This document shows positions 36,553-46,352 of a stretch of 64,000 nt of DNA, piece by piece. Within the stretch, counting starts at the first letter, position 1, and each line of letters begins with the position of its first letter. The stretch spans positions 980,326 to 1,044,325 of the forward strand of contig NZ_VLLG01000004.1 in assembly GCF_007830125.1 (NCBI RefSeq), in the 5' to 3' direction. Below the pieces are notes generated by a model. The model was not told the DNA's origin, made no database searches, and worked only from the letters and a program-made list of their open reading frames with translations. Source of the stretch: Chitinophaga japonensis (GTDB lineage: Bacteria > Bacteroidota > Bacteroidia > Chitinophagales > Chitinophagaceae). A program made the translations under genes and the position numbers.

Positions 36553-38574
36553 ATGGATTATAAAACACCCGGCGTATTCGTAGAGGAAATGGCGCTGTTC
36601 CCGCCTTCGGTAGCGGCTGTAGCAACTGCCGTACCGGCCTTTGTCGGGCACACCGCCAATACGGTGGATGCGAAGGGCGCCACGATCATTAACAAACCCG
36701 TCCGCATTTCCTCCATGCTGGATTTTACGGAGCTGTTCGGGGGCGCCTATGTGCCGGACACTTATCATGTACAGGTGGACACCGGCGCTGGTTTCAGCAT
36801 ACTTGGCATTGACCCGCCCACCCTTCCCGGCATAAAAAGATATTACCTCTTTGATGCGCTGCGCAGCTATTTTGATAATGGCGGCGGCCCCTGCTACATT
36901 GTAAGCACCGGCAATTTTACCACGGCAGTTGCCATAGGAAATGATACTACCGGCCTGCTGGGCGGACTACGTTCCCTGGAAAAGGTGGATGAGCCGACGT
37001 TGCTGGTAGTACCGGATGGCGCAGCTTTGCCGGACGAAACGGACGCCGGCACCCTGCACAAAAAAATGATGGAGCAATGCGCCCGCCTGCAGGACCGGTT
37101 CGCCATACTGGACATATTTGAAGGCAACCTGCCCCCCGACCAGCCGCTGCTGCAGTTCCGCAACGAGGCGGGCAATGAGCACCTCCGGTATGGCGCCGCT
37201 TACTATCCCTGGCTGTATACTACTTATCAGAAGAATATACGGTTCTGGCAACTGTCCATCGTGGATGAAGCAGCGCCCCCTGTGGCAGTGCCGGAGGCCA
37301 CCCTGGACACCATGACCGGCGACGCCACGCTGGATGGTTATTACACCACGGCAAAAACCAGGGTAGCCGAAGAACAGCGGATATTCTCCAAGATAACAGG
37401 CGCAGGCTTTAACAGGAGCAATTATAACCCGCTGAATGCCCGTTTTGAGCAACTGCGGAATGCGGTGCTTACCCAGACGGCCGCCAATGATGCGAGAATG
37501 GCATTCGGCCTGCTGGTAAACTTTGTCCGCCTCATCGCGCTATCATTCCCCGACCTGGAGGATGATGCCGGTAATTCCCCGGAGCTGACGGCCAGGCTGG
37601 CGGCGCTCAAAGCCACCGCAGCGCTGCGCACCGGGCTTACTCAACTGCTGGCATTTGAGAAAAATGCGGATGTGCTCAGTTCCACCCTGCCGGCGCGCAT
37701 CGTGGATGATGTAGAGAACGACTACGCAGGATTAGACAACGACTGGCTGGAGCCCGTGACCGAAACTTCCGTCTCTGTTCCCGCAGACGCTACCGACTTT
37801 TCCGGCGCTACTGATGTTGTAACCGCGCATAACGCTGCCAACTCCAGCCTGCTGCAAACTGCTTTCAATACCATTGCAGAAGCATATGCCGGCATAGCGG
37901 AAGACGCGATCTACCGCACCGACCTGGCAGAGAAGGCGCTGTTCGACCGTCATCCCTTTTTCAAAGGCGCGCTGGAGCGGGTACAACAACACACTACCCT
38001 GCTGCCGCCATCCGGCACCCTGGCCGGCGTATATGCGGCTACAGACAGGAGCCGCGGCGTGTGGAAAGCCCCCGCCAATATAAGCCTGCAGGGGGTGATC
38101 GCCCCCGCCTACAAACTCAGCGACAGCGAGCAGGGCGCACTGAACGTGCACGAAAGCGGGAAATCCGTGAACGCCATCCGGGCCTTCACTGGCAAAGGCG
38201 TGATAGTATGGGGCGCCCGTACACTGGCCGGCAATGACAATGAATGGCGCTATATCAACGTTCGCCGCTTCTTCAACTACGTAGAGGAATCTACGAAGAA
38301 AGCCTCGGAGCCTTTCGTTTTCGAATCCAACAATGCGAATACCTGGGTGCGCATACGCGCCATGATAGAGAACTTTCTGACCGTTCAATGGCGGCAGGGC
38401 GCGCTGGCAGGCGCTACCACCAAAGAGGCCTTTTATGTAAAGGTAGGGCTGAATGAGACCATGACCGCGCAGGATATACTGGAAGGCAGGCTGATCGTGG
38501 AAATAGGCATGGCCGTGGTACGCCCGGCTGAATTCATTGTGCTCAGGTTCTCACATAAAATGCAGGAATCATAA
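36553..38574 (+). CDS. Contractile sheath protein 2 (long form with insertion)
   Basis: This 673-residue product is a paralogue of the preceding sheath: the start (YKTPGVFVEEMALFPPSV) and the last 150 residues are nearly the same, including the identical ending PAEFIVLRFSHKMQES. It is about 190 residues longer because of a helical insertion at about residues 250-440 (TKTRVAEEQRIFSKITGAGF, LVNFVRLIALSFPDLEDD). In eCIS with several sheaths, one forms most of the body and another sits near the baseplate or adds surface decoration. The extra domain should point outward. Which of the two is the major sheath cannot be told. Confidence 0.92.
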   Translation: MDYKTPGVFVEEMALFPPSVAAVATAVPAFVGHTANTVDAKGATIINKPVRISSMLDFTELFGGAYVPDTYHVQVDTGAGFSILGIDPPTLPGIKRYYLFDALRSYFDNGGGPCYIVSTGNFTTAVAIGNDTTGLLGGLRSLEKVDEPTLLVVPDGAALPDETDAGTLHKKMMEQCARLQDRFAILDIFEGNLPPDQPLLQFRNEAGNEHLRYGAAYYPWLYTTYQKNIRFWQLSIVDEAAPPVAVPEATLDTMTGDATLDGYYTTAKTRVAEEQRIFSKITGAGFNRSNYNPLNARFEQLRNAVLTQTAANDARMAFGLLVNFVRLIALSFPDLEDDAGNSPELTARLAALKATAALRTGLTQLLAFEKNADVLSSTLPARIVDDVENDYAGLDNDWLEPVTETSVSVPADATDFSGATDVVTAHNAANSSLLQTAFNTIAEAYAGIAEDAIYRTDLAEKALFDRHPFFKGALERVQQHTTLLPPSGTLAGVYAATDRSRGVWKAPANISLQGVIAPAYKLSDSEQGALNVHESGKSVNAIRAFTGKGVIVWGARTLAGNDNEWRYINVRRFFNYVEESTKKASEPFVFESNNANTWVRIRAMIENFLTVQWRQGALAGATTKEAFYVKVGLNETMTAQDILEGRLIVEIGMAVVRPAEFIVLRFSHKMQES

Positions 38575-38615
38575 TTAAATACCAACATTTCATAAAAACC
38601 AAAAACTGATAAATA

Positions 38616-39047
38616 ATGGCAAACTATCCGCTTCCTAAATTCCACTTCCAGGTAGAATGGGGTGGTGCTAGCCTCGGGTTCACTGAAGTTTCCGGCCTGG
38701 ATGTACAGACAGACCCGATAGAATACCGCCATGGGGCCAGCCCTGAATACACCAAAATAAAAATGCCGGGTATGCAGAAGTACAGCAACATCACCTGCAA
38801 ACGGGGCACTTTCCAGGGCGACAACGATTTCTATAACTGGTGGAATACAGTAGCCCTCAACACTATTGAGCGCCGCAACGTGACCATCAGCCTGCTGAAC
38901 GAAAAGCATGAGCCGGTGGTGGTATGGAAGGTGAAAAACGCATGGCCCATTAAGGTAAGCTCCACCGATCTGAAGGCAGATGGCAACGAGGTGGCCATTG
39001 AGTCCATAGAGCTGGCGCACGAAGGATTGACCATTCAAAATGACTAA
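38616..39047 (+). CDS. Inner tube protein (gp19-like, Pvc1/Afp1 type)
   Basis: This 143-residue product shows the tail-tube fold: MANYPLPKFHFQVEWGG, FTEVSGLDVQTDPIEYRHG, ITCKRGTFQGDNDFYNWWN and ISLLNEKHEPVVVWKVKNAW. The length is usual for the hexameric tube that is driven into the target. Related to Hcp and phage tubes. It is followed after 5 bp by a second tube-like gene. Confidence 0.92.
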   Translation: MANYPLPKFHFQVEWGGASLGFTEVSGLDVQTDPIEYRHGASPEYTKIKMPGMQKYSNITCKRGTFQGDNDFYNWWNTVALNTIERRNVTISLLNEKHEPVVVWKVKNAWPIKVSSTDLKADGNEVAIESIELAHEGLTIQND

Positions 39048-39052
39048 GCCAT

Positions 39053-39565
39053 ATGTCGGCCTTTGATACACCACAGGTAGGTTTCCATTTCGCGGTGCTG
39101 TTTGAGATCTTCCCGCAATTTCCCAACGACGTATGCTTCCAGGAAGTATCCGGCCTGAGCGTAGATATAGAAATGGAGACCAAAGCCGAAGGCGGAGAGC
39201 ATCGCTTTGTGCATAACCTGCCGGTACGTACCAAATATGGCGATGTTACCCTGAAGCAGGGCAAGTTCCTGGGATCGGGCATATTGCACTGGTGCCGCCA
39301 GGCTACGGATGAGTTCAGATTCAAGCCCAGCAATGTGCTGATCTCACTGATGAATGCCGACCATGTACCGCTGTACAACTGGTACCTGGTCAACGCCATA
39401 CCCAAACGGCTGGATATATCCGGCTTTAATGCGCAGAATAACGAGATAGTGGTGCAAACGCTGGTACTGAGCTATCAGTATTTCAAATACTATGATCCTG
39501 TGAGCGTAACAATGGACCTGGCGGCAGGGCTTTCCGCATCCGCCAACATCAATATCGGGTTTTAA
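39053..39565 (+). CDS. Second tube/tube-initiator protein (Pvc5-like)
   Basis: This 170-residue product has the same fold as the tube protein (FHFAVLFEIFPQFPNDVCFQ, EVSGLSVDIEMET, VTLKQGKFLGSGILHWCRQ, WYLVNAIPKRLDISGFNAQN) but with a longer C-terminal tail (VTMDLAAGLSASANINIGF). eCIS usually carry a separate tube initiator that joins the tube to the spike complex; this is the likely role. Confidence 0.88.
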   Translation: MSAFDTPQVGFHFAVLFEIFPQFPNDVCFQEVSGLSVDIEMETKAEGGEHRFVHNLPVRTKYGDVTLKQGKFLGSGILHWCRQATDEFRFKPSNVLISLMNADHVPLYNWYLVNAIPKRLDISGFNAQNNEIVVQTLVLSYQYFKYYDPVSVTMDLAAGLSASANINIGF

Positions 39566-39575
39566 ACTGCAGCAT

Positions 39576-39758
39576 ATGCCTATTGAAGTAAGGGAACTGG
39601 TTATCAAAGCGCGGGTGGAGGAGATCCCGCGGAGCAGCGCCGCCGGCAATGGCGCCACCGGCAGGTCCGGCACATTGAGCGAAAGCGAGCTGCAGACCAT
39701 TATAGCGCTATGCGCCGAAGAGGTCCTGAAAATCATTAAAAAACAAAAAGAGCGATAA
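39576..39758 (+). CDS. DUF5908 small eCIS protein
   Basis: This 60-residue product begins MPIEVRELVIKARVEE, the signature of DUF5908, a short family found between tube and LysM genes of Bacteroidota contractile systems. The C-terminal half is one helix ending in lysines (VLKIIKKQKER). Role unknown. Its stop codon is followed directly by the next ATG, with no spacer. Confidence 0.85.
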   Translation: MPIEVRELVIKARVEEIPRSSAAGNGATGRSGTLSESELQTIIALCAEEVLKIIKKQKER

Positions 39759-40541
39759 ATGCTGGATGCTTTATTTGATACGGGCAAGCTGGTTAAAATG
39801 ACCATTACCGTGCTGGAGATCTTCCCCACCAGCACCACCACCCCGCCCAAGCCAAGCAACAAGCCCGGCGACATGTATGTAGTACAGATGAACCCCGAAA
39901 GCTATACGGTCAATTACCAGGTGAATTATAACCTGGAACCGGCCCAGGGCGATCCGGGGGCGGAGGCCAGGTACCTGGGAAGCGCCAATCCTACGGCGGA
40001 ATTCACCTTCCTGTTTGACGGCACCGGCGTAGTACCCCCACCAGCCGGCCCGCTGGACAATATTCCCATAGCCGGCGCCGTAGCCGGCCTGATAGGCGGC
40101 GGCCCGACAGACTATGATGTAAATACCGAGCTGGCAAAATTCTCAAAAGTGGTATATGCCTACAATGGCACGGACCACCGGCCCAGGCGCCTGCGCCTGA
40201 GCTGGGGCACGCAGCAATTTGATGGTGTGCTTACCAGCCTGGCCATCACCTACAAGCTGTTCAAACCGGACGGCACCCCGCTGCGGGCGGAAGCCAGGGC
40301 CAGCTTCCAGGAATCCATCCCGGCAGTAGTGCGGGAAAACCGGGACAAGAAAAGCTCCCCGGACCTTACCCACCGCCGAACCGTGATAGCGGAGGACAAG
40401 CTGATGCTGATGAGCCAGGAAATTTACGGCAAGCCGGACTATTACCTGGAAGTAGCCCGGGCCAATAAAATATTCAACTTCCGTAAGCTCAGGGCCGGGA
40501 AAGCCGTTTTCTTCCCGCCGCTCCAAAAATCAAACCCATGA
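39759..40541 (+). CDS. LysM-containing baseplate adaptor (Pvc7/gp53-like)
   Basis: This 260-residue product has an N-terminal beta domain (MYVVQMNPESYTVNYQVNYN) typical of the CIS LysM adaptor and a C-terminal LysM-like segment (LMLMSQEIYGKPDYYLEVAR, then ANKIFNFRKLRAGKAVFFPP). It fastens the spike and tube to the baseplate. It overlaps the spike gene by 4 bp (ATGA), showing tight coupling. Confidence 0.88.
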   Translation: MLDALFDTGKLVKMTITVLEIFPTSTTTPPKPSNKPGDMYVVQMNPESYTVNYQVNYNLEPAQGDPGAEARYLGSANPTAEFTFLFDGTGVVPPPAGPLDNIPIAGAVAGLIGGGPTDYDVNTELAKFSKVVYAYNGTDHRPRRLRLSWGTQQFDGVLTSLAITYKLFKPDGTPLRAEARASFQESIPAVVRENRDKKSSPDLTHRRTVIAEDKLMLMSQEIYGKPDYYLEVARANKIFNFRKLRAGKAVFFPPLQKSNP

Positions 40542-42280
40542 CCGGATTATTGCCTATAGAACAGGACACGAGCCGCGTTAGCTTTACCATTAAAGTGGGC
40601 GGGGAACCTATACCCGGCACCATCCCGGTATACGCCCTGTCCGTACACAACGAGGTCAACCGCATACCGGCCGCCTATATTTCCCTGGCGGACGGCGATG
40701 CCGCCCTCGCCGACTGGCCTGCCAGCAGCGAGGACCTGTTTGTGCCCGGCAACGAGGTGGAAATACTGGCCGGCTACCACGGCATTGAAGCTTCCATTTT
40801 TAAAGGCATCGTTACCCGCCATTCCCTCCGCGTGCGGCGGCAGCGAACAGAACTGCAGGTAGAATGCCGGCATAAGGCCGTACTGATGACCATTGCGCGT
40901 AACAGCCAATTGTTTGAGGACGTAAAAGATAGTGACATTGCCGGCACCCTGCTGGATGCTTACGGCCTTACCGGCACTATCGGGGATACGCCCGTAACGC
41001 ACGCTGAAATGGTGCAGTATGACTGTACAGACTGGGATTTCCTGGTAAGCCGTGCAGAAGCCGCCGGCGCGGTGGTCATTGCACGCGGGGATAAAACAGA
41101 CATGCAAAGTCCCGTATTGGCAACCACGCCGGCGGCTACACTCCGTTTTGGCACCAACCTCGTTGAATTTGATGCAGAAATAGACGGATGCCAGCAATAC
41201 GGCAGTGTAAAAGCACAATCCTGGGACCCCGCGGCCCAGGAGCTGCTGGAAGCAGAAGCCAATGATCCGGGCTGGGTAACACCGGGTAACCTGGACCCTG
41301 CCGCGCTGGGCACTGCCGCCGGAGCGCCGGCTTATACCCTGCGGCAGCCGGGACATCTTACCGAAGAAGAAGCGCAGCAATGGGCGGATGCCCGCCTGCT
41401 GCGCAGCAGGATGGCCTTTGTTTGCGGCAGGGCAAGCGTTCAGGGCTTTGCCACCGCGCTGCCCGGCATTACGGTAGCACTGGAAGGACTGGGCACACGG
41501 TTCAACGGCAATGGTTGGGTAAGTGGTATACGGCACGAGATCAGTCATAGCAACTGGCTGACCGATCTGCAACTGGGCCTGCCGGCCCGCCTGCATACAG
41601 AATCCTTTAAAACACAATCAACAGCGGCAGCAGCGCTCCTGCCCGGCATTAACGGGCTGCATACCGCCGTGGTAACGGCCCTTGAAGGAGACCCGGACAA
41701 TGAGGCGCGCATTCGCGTAAAAATACCATCCATCAGCCCCGACGGGGAAGGCAACCGTGCGCGCGTGGCAACACTGGATGCCGGCGACAACCGCGGTACC
41801 TTCTTCCTGCCTGAGATCGGCGATGAAGTGGTGGTGGGCTTCCTGAACGACGATCCCCGGCAGGCAGTAGTGCTGGGCGCCCTGCATAGCAGCGCCAAAG
41901 CGCCGCCGCTGACGGCAGCCGACGACAACCACGAGAAAGGTTTCTTTACCCGCAGCGGCATGCGCATTTTATTTAACGACGATAAAAAGAACATCACGAT
42001 AGATACGCCGGCCGGTAATGTACTGCTGCTGGACGAGGACAAAGGGGAAGTGAGCCTTACGGATAAGAATGGGAATAAGCTGGTCCTTTCTGCAGACGGC
42101 ATTACGCTGGATTCCGCAAAGGACATTGTGCTGAAAGCAGCCGGCAATATCAAAATGGATGGCAAAACAAACCTGGAGGCCAAGGCCGGCGCGCAGTGCA
42201 AGCTGGAAGGCAGTGCAGGCGCAGAACTGAAGTCGAGCGGGCAAACCGTGATAAAAGGCAGTATGGTACAAATAAACTGA
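40538..42280 (+). CDS. VgrG-like spike protein (Pvc8/Afp8 type)
   Basis: This 580-residue product combines gp27-like hub domains (residues 1-370; IARNSQLFEDVKDSDIAGTL, TDWDFLVSRAEAAGAVVIA) with an OB-fold region (GRTFFLPEIGDEVVV-type text reads RGTFFLPEIGDEVVVGFLN) and a C-terminal beta-helix needle (GNKLVLSADGITLDSAKDIV). The order and length match VgrG/spike trimers of eCIS. It carries the PAAR tip encoded just downstream. Confidence 0.93.
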   Translation: MTGLLPIEQDTSRVSFTIKVGGEPIPGTIPVYALSVHNEVNRIPAAYISLADGDAALADWPASSEDLFVPGNEVEILAGYHGIEASIFKGIVTRHSLRVRRQRTELQVECRHKAVLMTIARNSQLFEDVKDSDIAGTLLDAYGLTGTIGDTPVTHAEMVQYDCTDWDFLVSRAEAAGAVVIARGDKTDMQSPVLATTPAATLRFGTNLVEFDAEIDGCQQYGSVKAQSWDPAAQELLEAEANDPGWVTPGNLDPAALGTAAGAPAYTLRQPGHLTEEEAQQWADARLLRSRMAFVCGRASVQGFATALPGITVALEGLGTRFNGNGWVSGIRHEISHSNWLTDLQLGLPARLHTESFKTQSTAAAALLPGINGLHTAVVTALEGDPDNEARIRVKIPSISPDGEGNRARVATLDAGDNRGTFFLPEIGDEVVVGFLNDDPRQAVVLGALHSSAKAPPLTAADDNHEKGFFTRSGMRILFNDDKKNITIDTPAGNVLLLDEDKGEVSLTDKNGNKLVLSADGITLDSAKDIVLKAAGNIKMDGKTNLEAKAGAQCKLEGSAGAELKSSGQTVIKGSMVQIN

Positions 42281-42287
42281 TTAAAAA

Positions 42288-42578
42288 ATGTCCCTGGCAG
42301 CAAGAGTAGGCGATATGCATGTATGCCCGATGGTGACCGGCACGGTGCCGCATGTGGGCGGTCCGGCCCTGCCGCCGGGATGCCCCACCGTGATGATCGG
42401 TGGTATGCCCGCCCTGCGTATGGGCGATATGTGCACCTGCACCGGCCCGCCGGATACCGTGGTAAAGGGCTCCGGCACTGTTATGATCGGCGGAGCGCCG
42501 GCAGCCCGTATGGGCGACAGTACGGCGCACGGCGGCAGCATTGTGGCTGGCTGTCCCACCGTAATGATCGGCGGCTGA
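42288..42578 (+). CDS. PAAR-repeat spike tip protein
   Basis: This 96-residue product is built from PAAR repeats: ARVGDMHVCP, PTVMIGGMPALRMGDMCTC, TVMIGGAPAARMGDSTAHGG and PTVMIGG. His and Cys residues at the expected places bind zinc at the tip. It has no extension domain, so it is a plain tip and not itself a toxin. It starts 7 bp after the spike gene. Confidence 0.95.
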   Translation: MSLAARVGDMHVCPMVTGTVPHVGGPALPPGCPTVMIGGMPALRMGDMCTCTGPPDTVVKGSGTVMIGGAPAARMGDSTAHGGSIVAGCPTVMIGG

Positions 42579-42604
42579 TCACTCACCACTAACAAAAAAA
42601 TACA

Positions 42605-43006
42605 ATGGCAACTGACAATACATTCCTTGGCCGTGGATGGAGCTTCCCTCCCGTTTTTGACCGGCAGCAGAAAACCGTGCAAATGCTGGATGGGGAAGAG
42701 AATATCCGCAGCAGCATTGAAGTAGTATTATCCACCGAACTGGGTGAGCGCGTGATGCTACCCGGTTTCGGATGGAGAAAGGAAGGCTGGCTGTTTGAAT
42801 CCATGACCACTACCGCCGCCACGGCCATAGAAAAAGAAATTGAGACCGCCCTGTTGTTCTTTGAGCCCAGGATAGACCTGAATGAGGTCCGCTTGCTCCC
42901 CGCGCAAGGGGAAACAGGGAAAGTGGAAATACATATAGACTATACAGTGAGGAGCACCAATACGCGCAACAACCTGGTGTATCCTTTCTACTTAACCGAG
43001 AAATAA
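42605..43006 (+). CDS. Baseplate wedge protein, gp25-like
   Basis: This 133-residue product matches the gp25/GPW family: FLGRGWSFPPVFDRQQKTVQ, ENIRSSIEVVLSTELGERVM, LPGFGWRKEGWLFES, and a C-terminal pattern of paired strands (VEIHIDYTVRSTNTRNN). It joins sheath and baseplate. It starts 26 bp after the PAAR gene and ends 3 bp before the next gene. Confidence 0.93.
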   Translation: MATDNTFLGRGWSFPPVFDRQQKTVQMLDGEENIRSSIEVVLSTELGERVMLPGFGWRKEGWLFESMTTTAATAIEKEIETALLFFEPRIDLNEVRLLPAQGETGKVEIHIDYTVRSTNTRNNLVYPFYLTEK

Positions 43007-43009
43007 CGC

Positions 43010-46000
43010 ATGACAAACACTGAAAAAAACATATTGCAGTATTTGTTAGCCGCCGATGGCGTGAACCAACTGGAACGCGCCCAGGCGGCCCTGGACCCCG
43101 GTAAATTAAAAATAGACGATCGCTCTATGGGCGACCTGCTGCGCTTTCTCTATGCGCTATCGCATCATATCCGCTTTTATAACCAGGATCTGCAACTGCA
43201 GGGTAACTGGGCGCCGTTCTTTGAGCTGCTGCACCACGGCAGCCCCGTATTGCCGGATACGCTTACAGATGCAGCAATAAGCAACCTGCTACAGACCCGT
43301 GATGACCTGCCCCCGCACCTGGCCCTGCTACTGGCCTTCCTGCACATCTTCTCCTATGTGCAGCAGGATATGAACGCACTTACCAGCCGGCGCTTAAAAT
43401 ACTACTATGAAGATGTACTGCAGATAGCAAGGAAAGCTGCACGTCCTGACCAGGTGCATGTGCTGTTTGAGCCCGCCAAAAACGCAAAGCCCGTATTACT
43501 GAACGCCGGCACACTGCTGGATGCGGGTAAAACAGGTACCGGCGCTCTCCTGCAATATGCGCTGGACAGCGAGCTGGTAATAACGCAAACCACCATCAGT
43601 GAAGTAAGGTCCAGCTATACCGATGTTAACACCAATGGCAACGCTATTGTATTTAAAGCAGCCGATGCCAGGACCGTATTAAACAGTACGGCCACCGCCT
43701 GGAAGCCTTTTGGCAGCAGTCAACTGCTTTCTTCCCCGGAAACCCGGTCCATGGAGGCGGCCTGCTTTGGCTGGGCCATCGCCTCGCCCGTGCTCCTGCT
43801 GGCAGAAGGCACACGCGTCATTACGCTCAGCATAGACTTAAAAAATATGGAAGGCGCCACCGTGGTGATAGATGACCTTGAGGAACCGCTGGATATTACA
43901 GGCGCGCTGCAGGTGGGGCTGAGCGCGGAAAAAGAATGGCTGCAGCCGGACAATATCCTGAAGGCCCAACTGGTACAGTTAGATGCCCTCAATGATATCT
44001 TCCAACTGAGAATGACCGTTTCCCTTAGCAATACCGCCCCCCCGGTAACAGCTTACAGCGAAACGGTGCACCAGGCGCACCTGGCAACACCATGGCCGGT
44101 AATACGGGTGCAATTGCTGCCGGAAAGCTACCTGCTGGAAACACTCTCACAGTTCAGCACGGAAAGCATCAGCATAGAGGTGGCCGTAAGCGGGGTAAAA
44201 AACCTGGTGCTGCAGAATGACCAGTCCATTCAGCCGGTAGATAAGCCCATTCTGCCATTCGGCAGCTTCCCCGCAATAGGGTCCGGCTTTTATATAGGCA
44301 GCGCGGAGATCTTCAGCAAAACGCTCACTTCTCTTAGCGTACAGCTTCACTGGGAAGACCCGCCGGATAATTTGGTAGACTATTACCGTACTTATTACGA
44401 TAGCCTGAACGTAGAGAATGGCAGCTTTAAAGTGAACATGGAGCTGTTGTCCGGTAAAACCTGGGATACCGGCCTGCATGCAGGCATTGCGATCTTTGAT
44501 ACCAGCGACGCCACCAAAGCAAGAAGCCTGGAAGTAAATAAAAGCGATTTTGCCAACCTCACAGCTAACAGGCCTTTTAAAAGAAGCCCCGGTTTACAGT
44601 TGCCCGGTGAATTCAATAACACCCTGCACCAGGGATTTCTGCGGCTGGTATTAACAGGGCCCGCCAATGTGCCCCTGCCGGACGAGGGGCCTTTTGAAGC
44701 CTTTGGCCATAAAGTGTACCCGGGCGTCTATACGCAAAAGGTGATCGCATTAAGCAAGCATGAGAACGGCCCAAAACCGGTGCTGCCCAAACCTCCCTAT
44801 ACGCCTGTGCTGAAAACCATTTCGCTGGACTATACTGCCAGGGAAGTTTTTTCGCCCGGAACTCCCAATGGCACAGACCAGTATTTTATCCTGGACGTGT
44901 TTGGAGCCGCCGAAACGGGAAAGAACGACAAAGCCGTACTGGTGCAGCCGCAGCCCGGTAAAGGAGTGCTGTATATAGGACTGCAGCAGGCCGATGTACC
45001 GCAAACTGTTTCCATGCTGTTCCAGGTAGAAGAAGGGAATGCCGTAGGCAGCGAGCTGCTGGGCACCCAGGACCTGCACTGGAGCTACCTGGCCGGTAAC
45101 AACTGGGTACCCGTACAGGCAGCGGACATTATAGAAGACAGCACCAGCGGCCTGCAGCAACCGGGACTGATCCGGCTCAATATAGGCGCCGATGCATCGC
45201 TGCAGCACAGCCTGATGCCCGCCGGCGCCCGCTGGCTACGGGTAAGCGTAAACGACAACCAGGACGGCGCCGGCGGGATACAGCATATTGCCACACAGGC
45301 AGCCAGGGCCACCCTGGTACTGCTGCCCGAAACATCCGCATTATATGAACAGCACCTGTCTGCTCCCCTGCCGGCTGGCGCCATTGGAAAACTGGTGCAG
45401 AAGGTGCCTGCCATAAAAAAAGTGCTGCAGCCCTATCCTTCCTTTGGAGGCCGCAACCAGGAAGTAGACAGCGCGTATTACCGCAGGGTAAGCGAGCGCC
45501 TGCGTCACAAAAACAGGGCTACCACGGCAGGCGACTATGAGCACCTGTTCCTGGAATATTTCCCTGACATCTATAAGGTAAAATGTTTGTCTCATTCCGG
45601 TACGGAAGGACTGCTGATGCCCGGACAGGTACAAGTGGTAGTAGTGCCCGACTGGCGCAGGCGCAAAGCAGGCAGCCCGCTGCAGCCTATGGTCAACCAG
45701 TACCAGCTCAGGGAAATGGCGACAACGATCAGCCAACAGTGCTGCGATCCCTTTGTGCAATTGCAGGTGGCAAATCCAGTGTATGAGACCTTGCTGGTGC
45801 ATTGCAAAGTGAATTTCCATGCCGCCTTTGATCCAGGCTATTATGCGGCTGTGCTGGAAACAGAGGTAAAGAAATTCCTAAGCCCCTGGGCCTATGAAGA
45901 AGGACAGGATATTGTTTTTGGCGGCCAGGTGTATGCTTCCGAAATACAGGCCTTCATTGAAAGCCGGGAGTATGTAGACAATGTAGTAGGGTTTGAGCTA

Positions 46001-46333
46001 TACCACCAGCACCAGGGCGGCCTTACAGGGGACGGTATTAACAACATGGTCATAGGCCATGACTTTATAGTGGGCTACAGCCCTGAAGCTACCATTGCCA
46101 CCCTGCTGGACGCTGTCACCGGTGCACAAACAGGAGGTAAAGCTATTAATGCAGACTTCATTGTGGGCGAACCGGTGGAAACCGCTGCCGCCACAAGGCC
46201 CGACAGTATCCTGGTTTCCAACCTTTACCATCGCATAGAAGCCCTGCAGGCGGAAGACACCTTCTGCCAGGGCACGCAGGTAATAGGAATTGGCAAAATG
46301 ATCATAGGTCTTGACTTTGTAACTATTTCATAA
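43010..46333 (+). CDS. Baseplate wedge protein, J/gp6-like (Pvc11 type)
   Basis: This large 1,107-residue product has the N-terminal region of Bacteroidota eCIS baseplate proteins (LLRFLYALSHHIRFYNQDLQ, LALLLAFLHIFSYVQQDMNA) and a C-terminal half with baseplate J signature (EVDSAYYRRVSERLRHKNRA, then TTAGDYEHLFLEYFPDIYKV; VQVVVVPDWRRRK). The middle is beta-rich. It forms the wedge ring with gp25 and the gp7-like protein encoded after the fibre gene. Confidence 0.88.
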   Translation: MTNTEKNILQYLLAADGVNQLERAQAALDPGKLKIDDRSMGDLLRFLYALSHHIRFYNQDLQLQGNWAPFFELLHHGSPVLPDTLTDAAISNLLQTRDDLPPHLALLLAFLHIFSYVQQDMNALTSRRLKYYYEDVLQIARKAARPDQVHVLFEPAKNAKPVLLNAGTLLDAGKTGTGALLQYALDSELVITQTTISEVRSSYTDVNTNGNAIVFKAADARTVLNSTATAWKPFGSSQLLSSPETRSMEAACFGWAIASPVLLLAEGTRVITLSIDLKNMEGATVVIDDLEEPLDITGALQVGLSAEKEWLQPDNILKAQLVQLDALNDIFQLRMTVSLSNTAPPVTAYSETVHQAHLATPWPVIRVQLLPESYLLETLSQFSTESISIEVAVSGVKNLVLQNDQSIQPVDKPILPFGSFPAIGSGFYIGSAEIFSKTLTSLSVQLHWEDPPDNLVDYYRTYYDSLNVENGSFKVNMELLSGKTWDTGLHAGIAIFDTSDATKARSLEVNKSDFANLTANRPFKRSPGLQLPGEFNNTLHQGFLRLVLTGPANVPLPDEGPFEAFGHKVYPGVYTQKVIALSKHENGPKPVLPKPPYTPVLKTISLDYTAREVFSPGTPNGTDQYFILDVFGAAETGKNDKAVLVQPQPGKGVLYIGLQQADVPQTVSMLFQVEEGNAVGSELLGTQDLHWSYLAGNNWVPVQAADIIEDSTSGLQQPGLIRLNIGADASLQHSLMPAGARWLRVSVNDNQDGAGGIQHIATQAARATLVLLPETSALYEQHLSAPLPAGAIGKLVQKVPAIKKVLQPYPSFGGRNQEVDSAYYRRVSERLRHKNRATTAGDYEHLFLEYFPDIYKVKCLSHSGTEGLLMPGQVQVVVVPDWRRRKAGSPLQPMVNQYQLREMATTISQQCCDPFVQLQVANPVYETLLVHCKVNFHAAFDPGYYAAVLETEVKKFLSPWAYEEGQDIVFGGQVYASEIQAFIESREYVDNVVGFELYHQHQGGLTGDGINNMVIGHDFIVGYSPEATIATLLDAVTGAQTGGKAINADFIVGEPVETAAATRPDSILVSNLYHRIEALQAEDTFCQGTQVIGIGKMIIGLDFVTIS

Positions 46334-46352
46334 AAAATAAAAACTATTCATC

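Noticed and set aside
42288..42578. Specialised PAAR toxin
   Set aside because: The protein consists only of PAAR repeats and has no extra domain.
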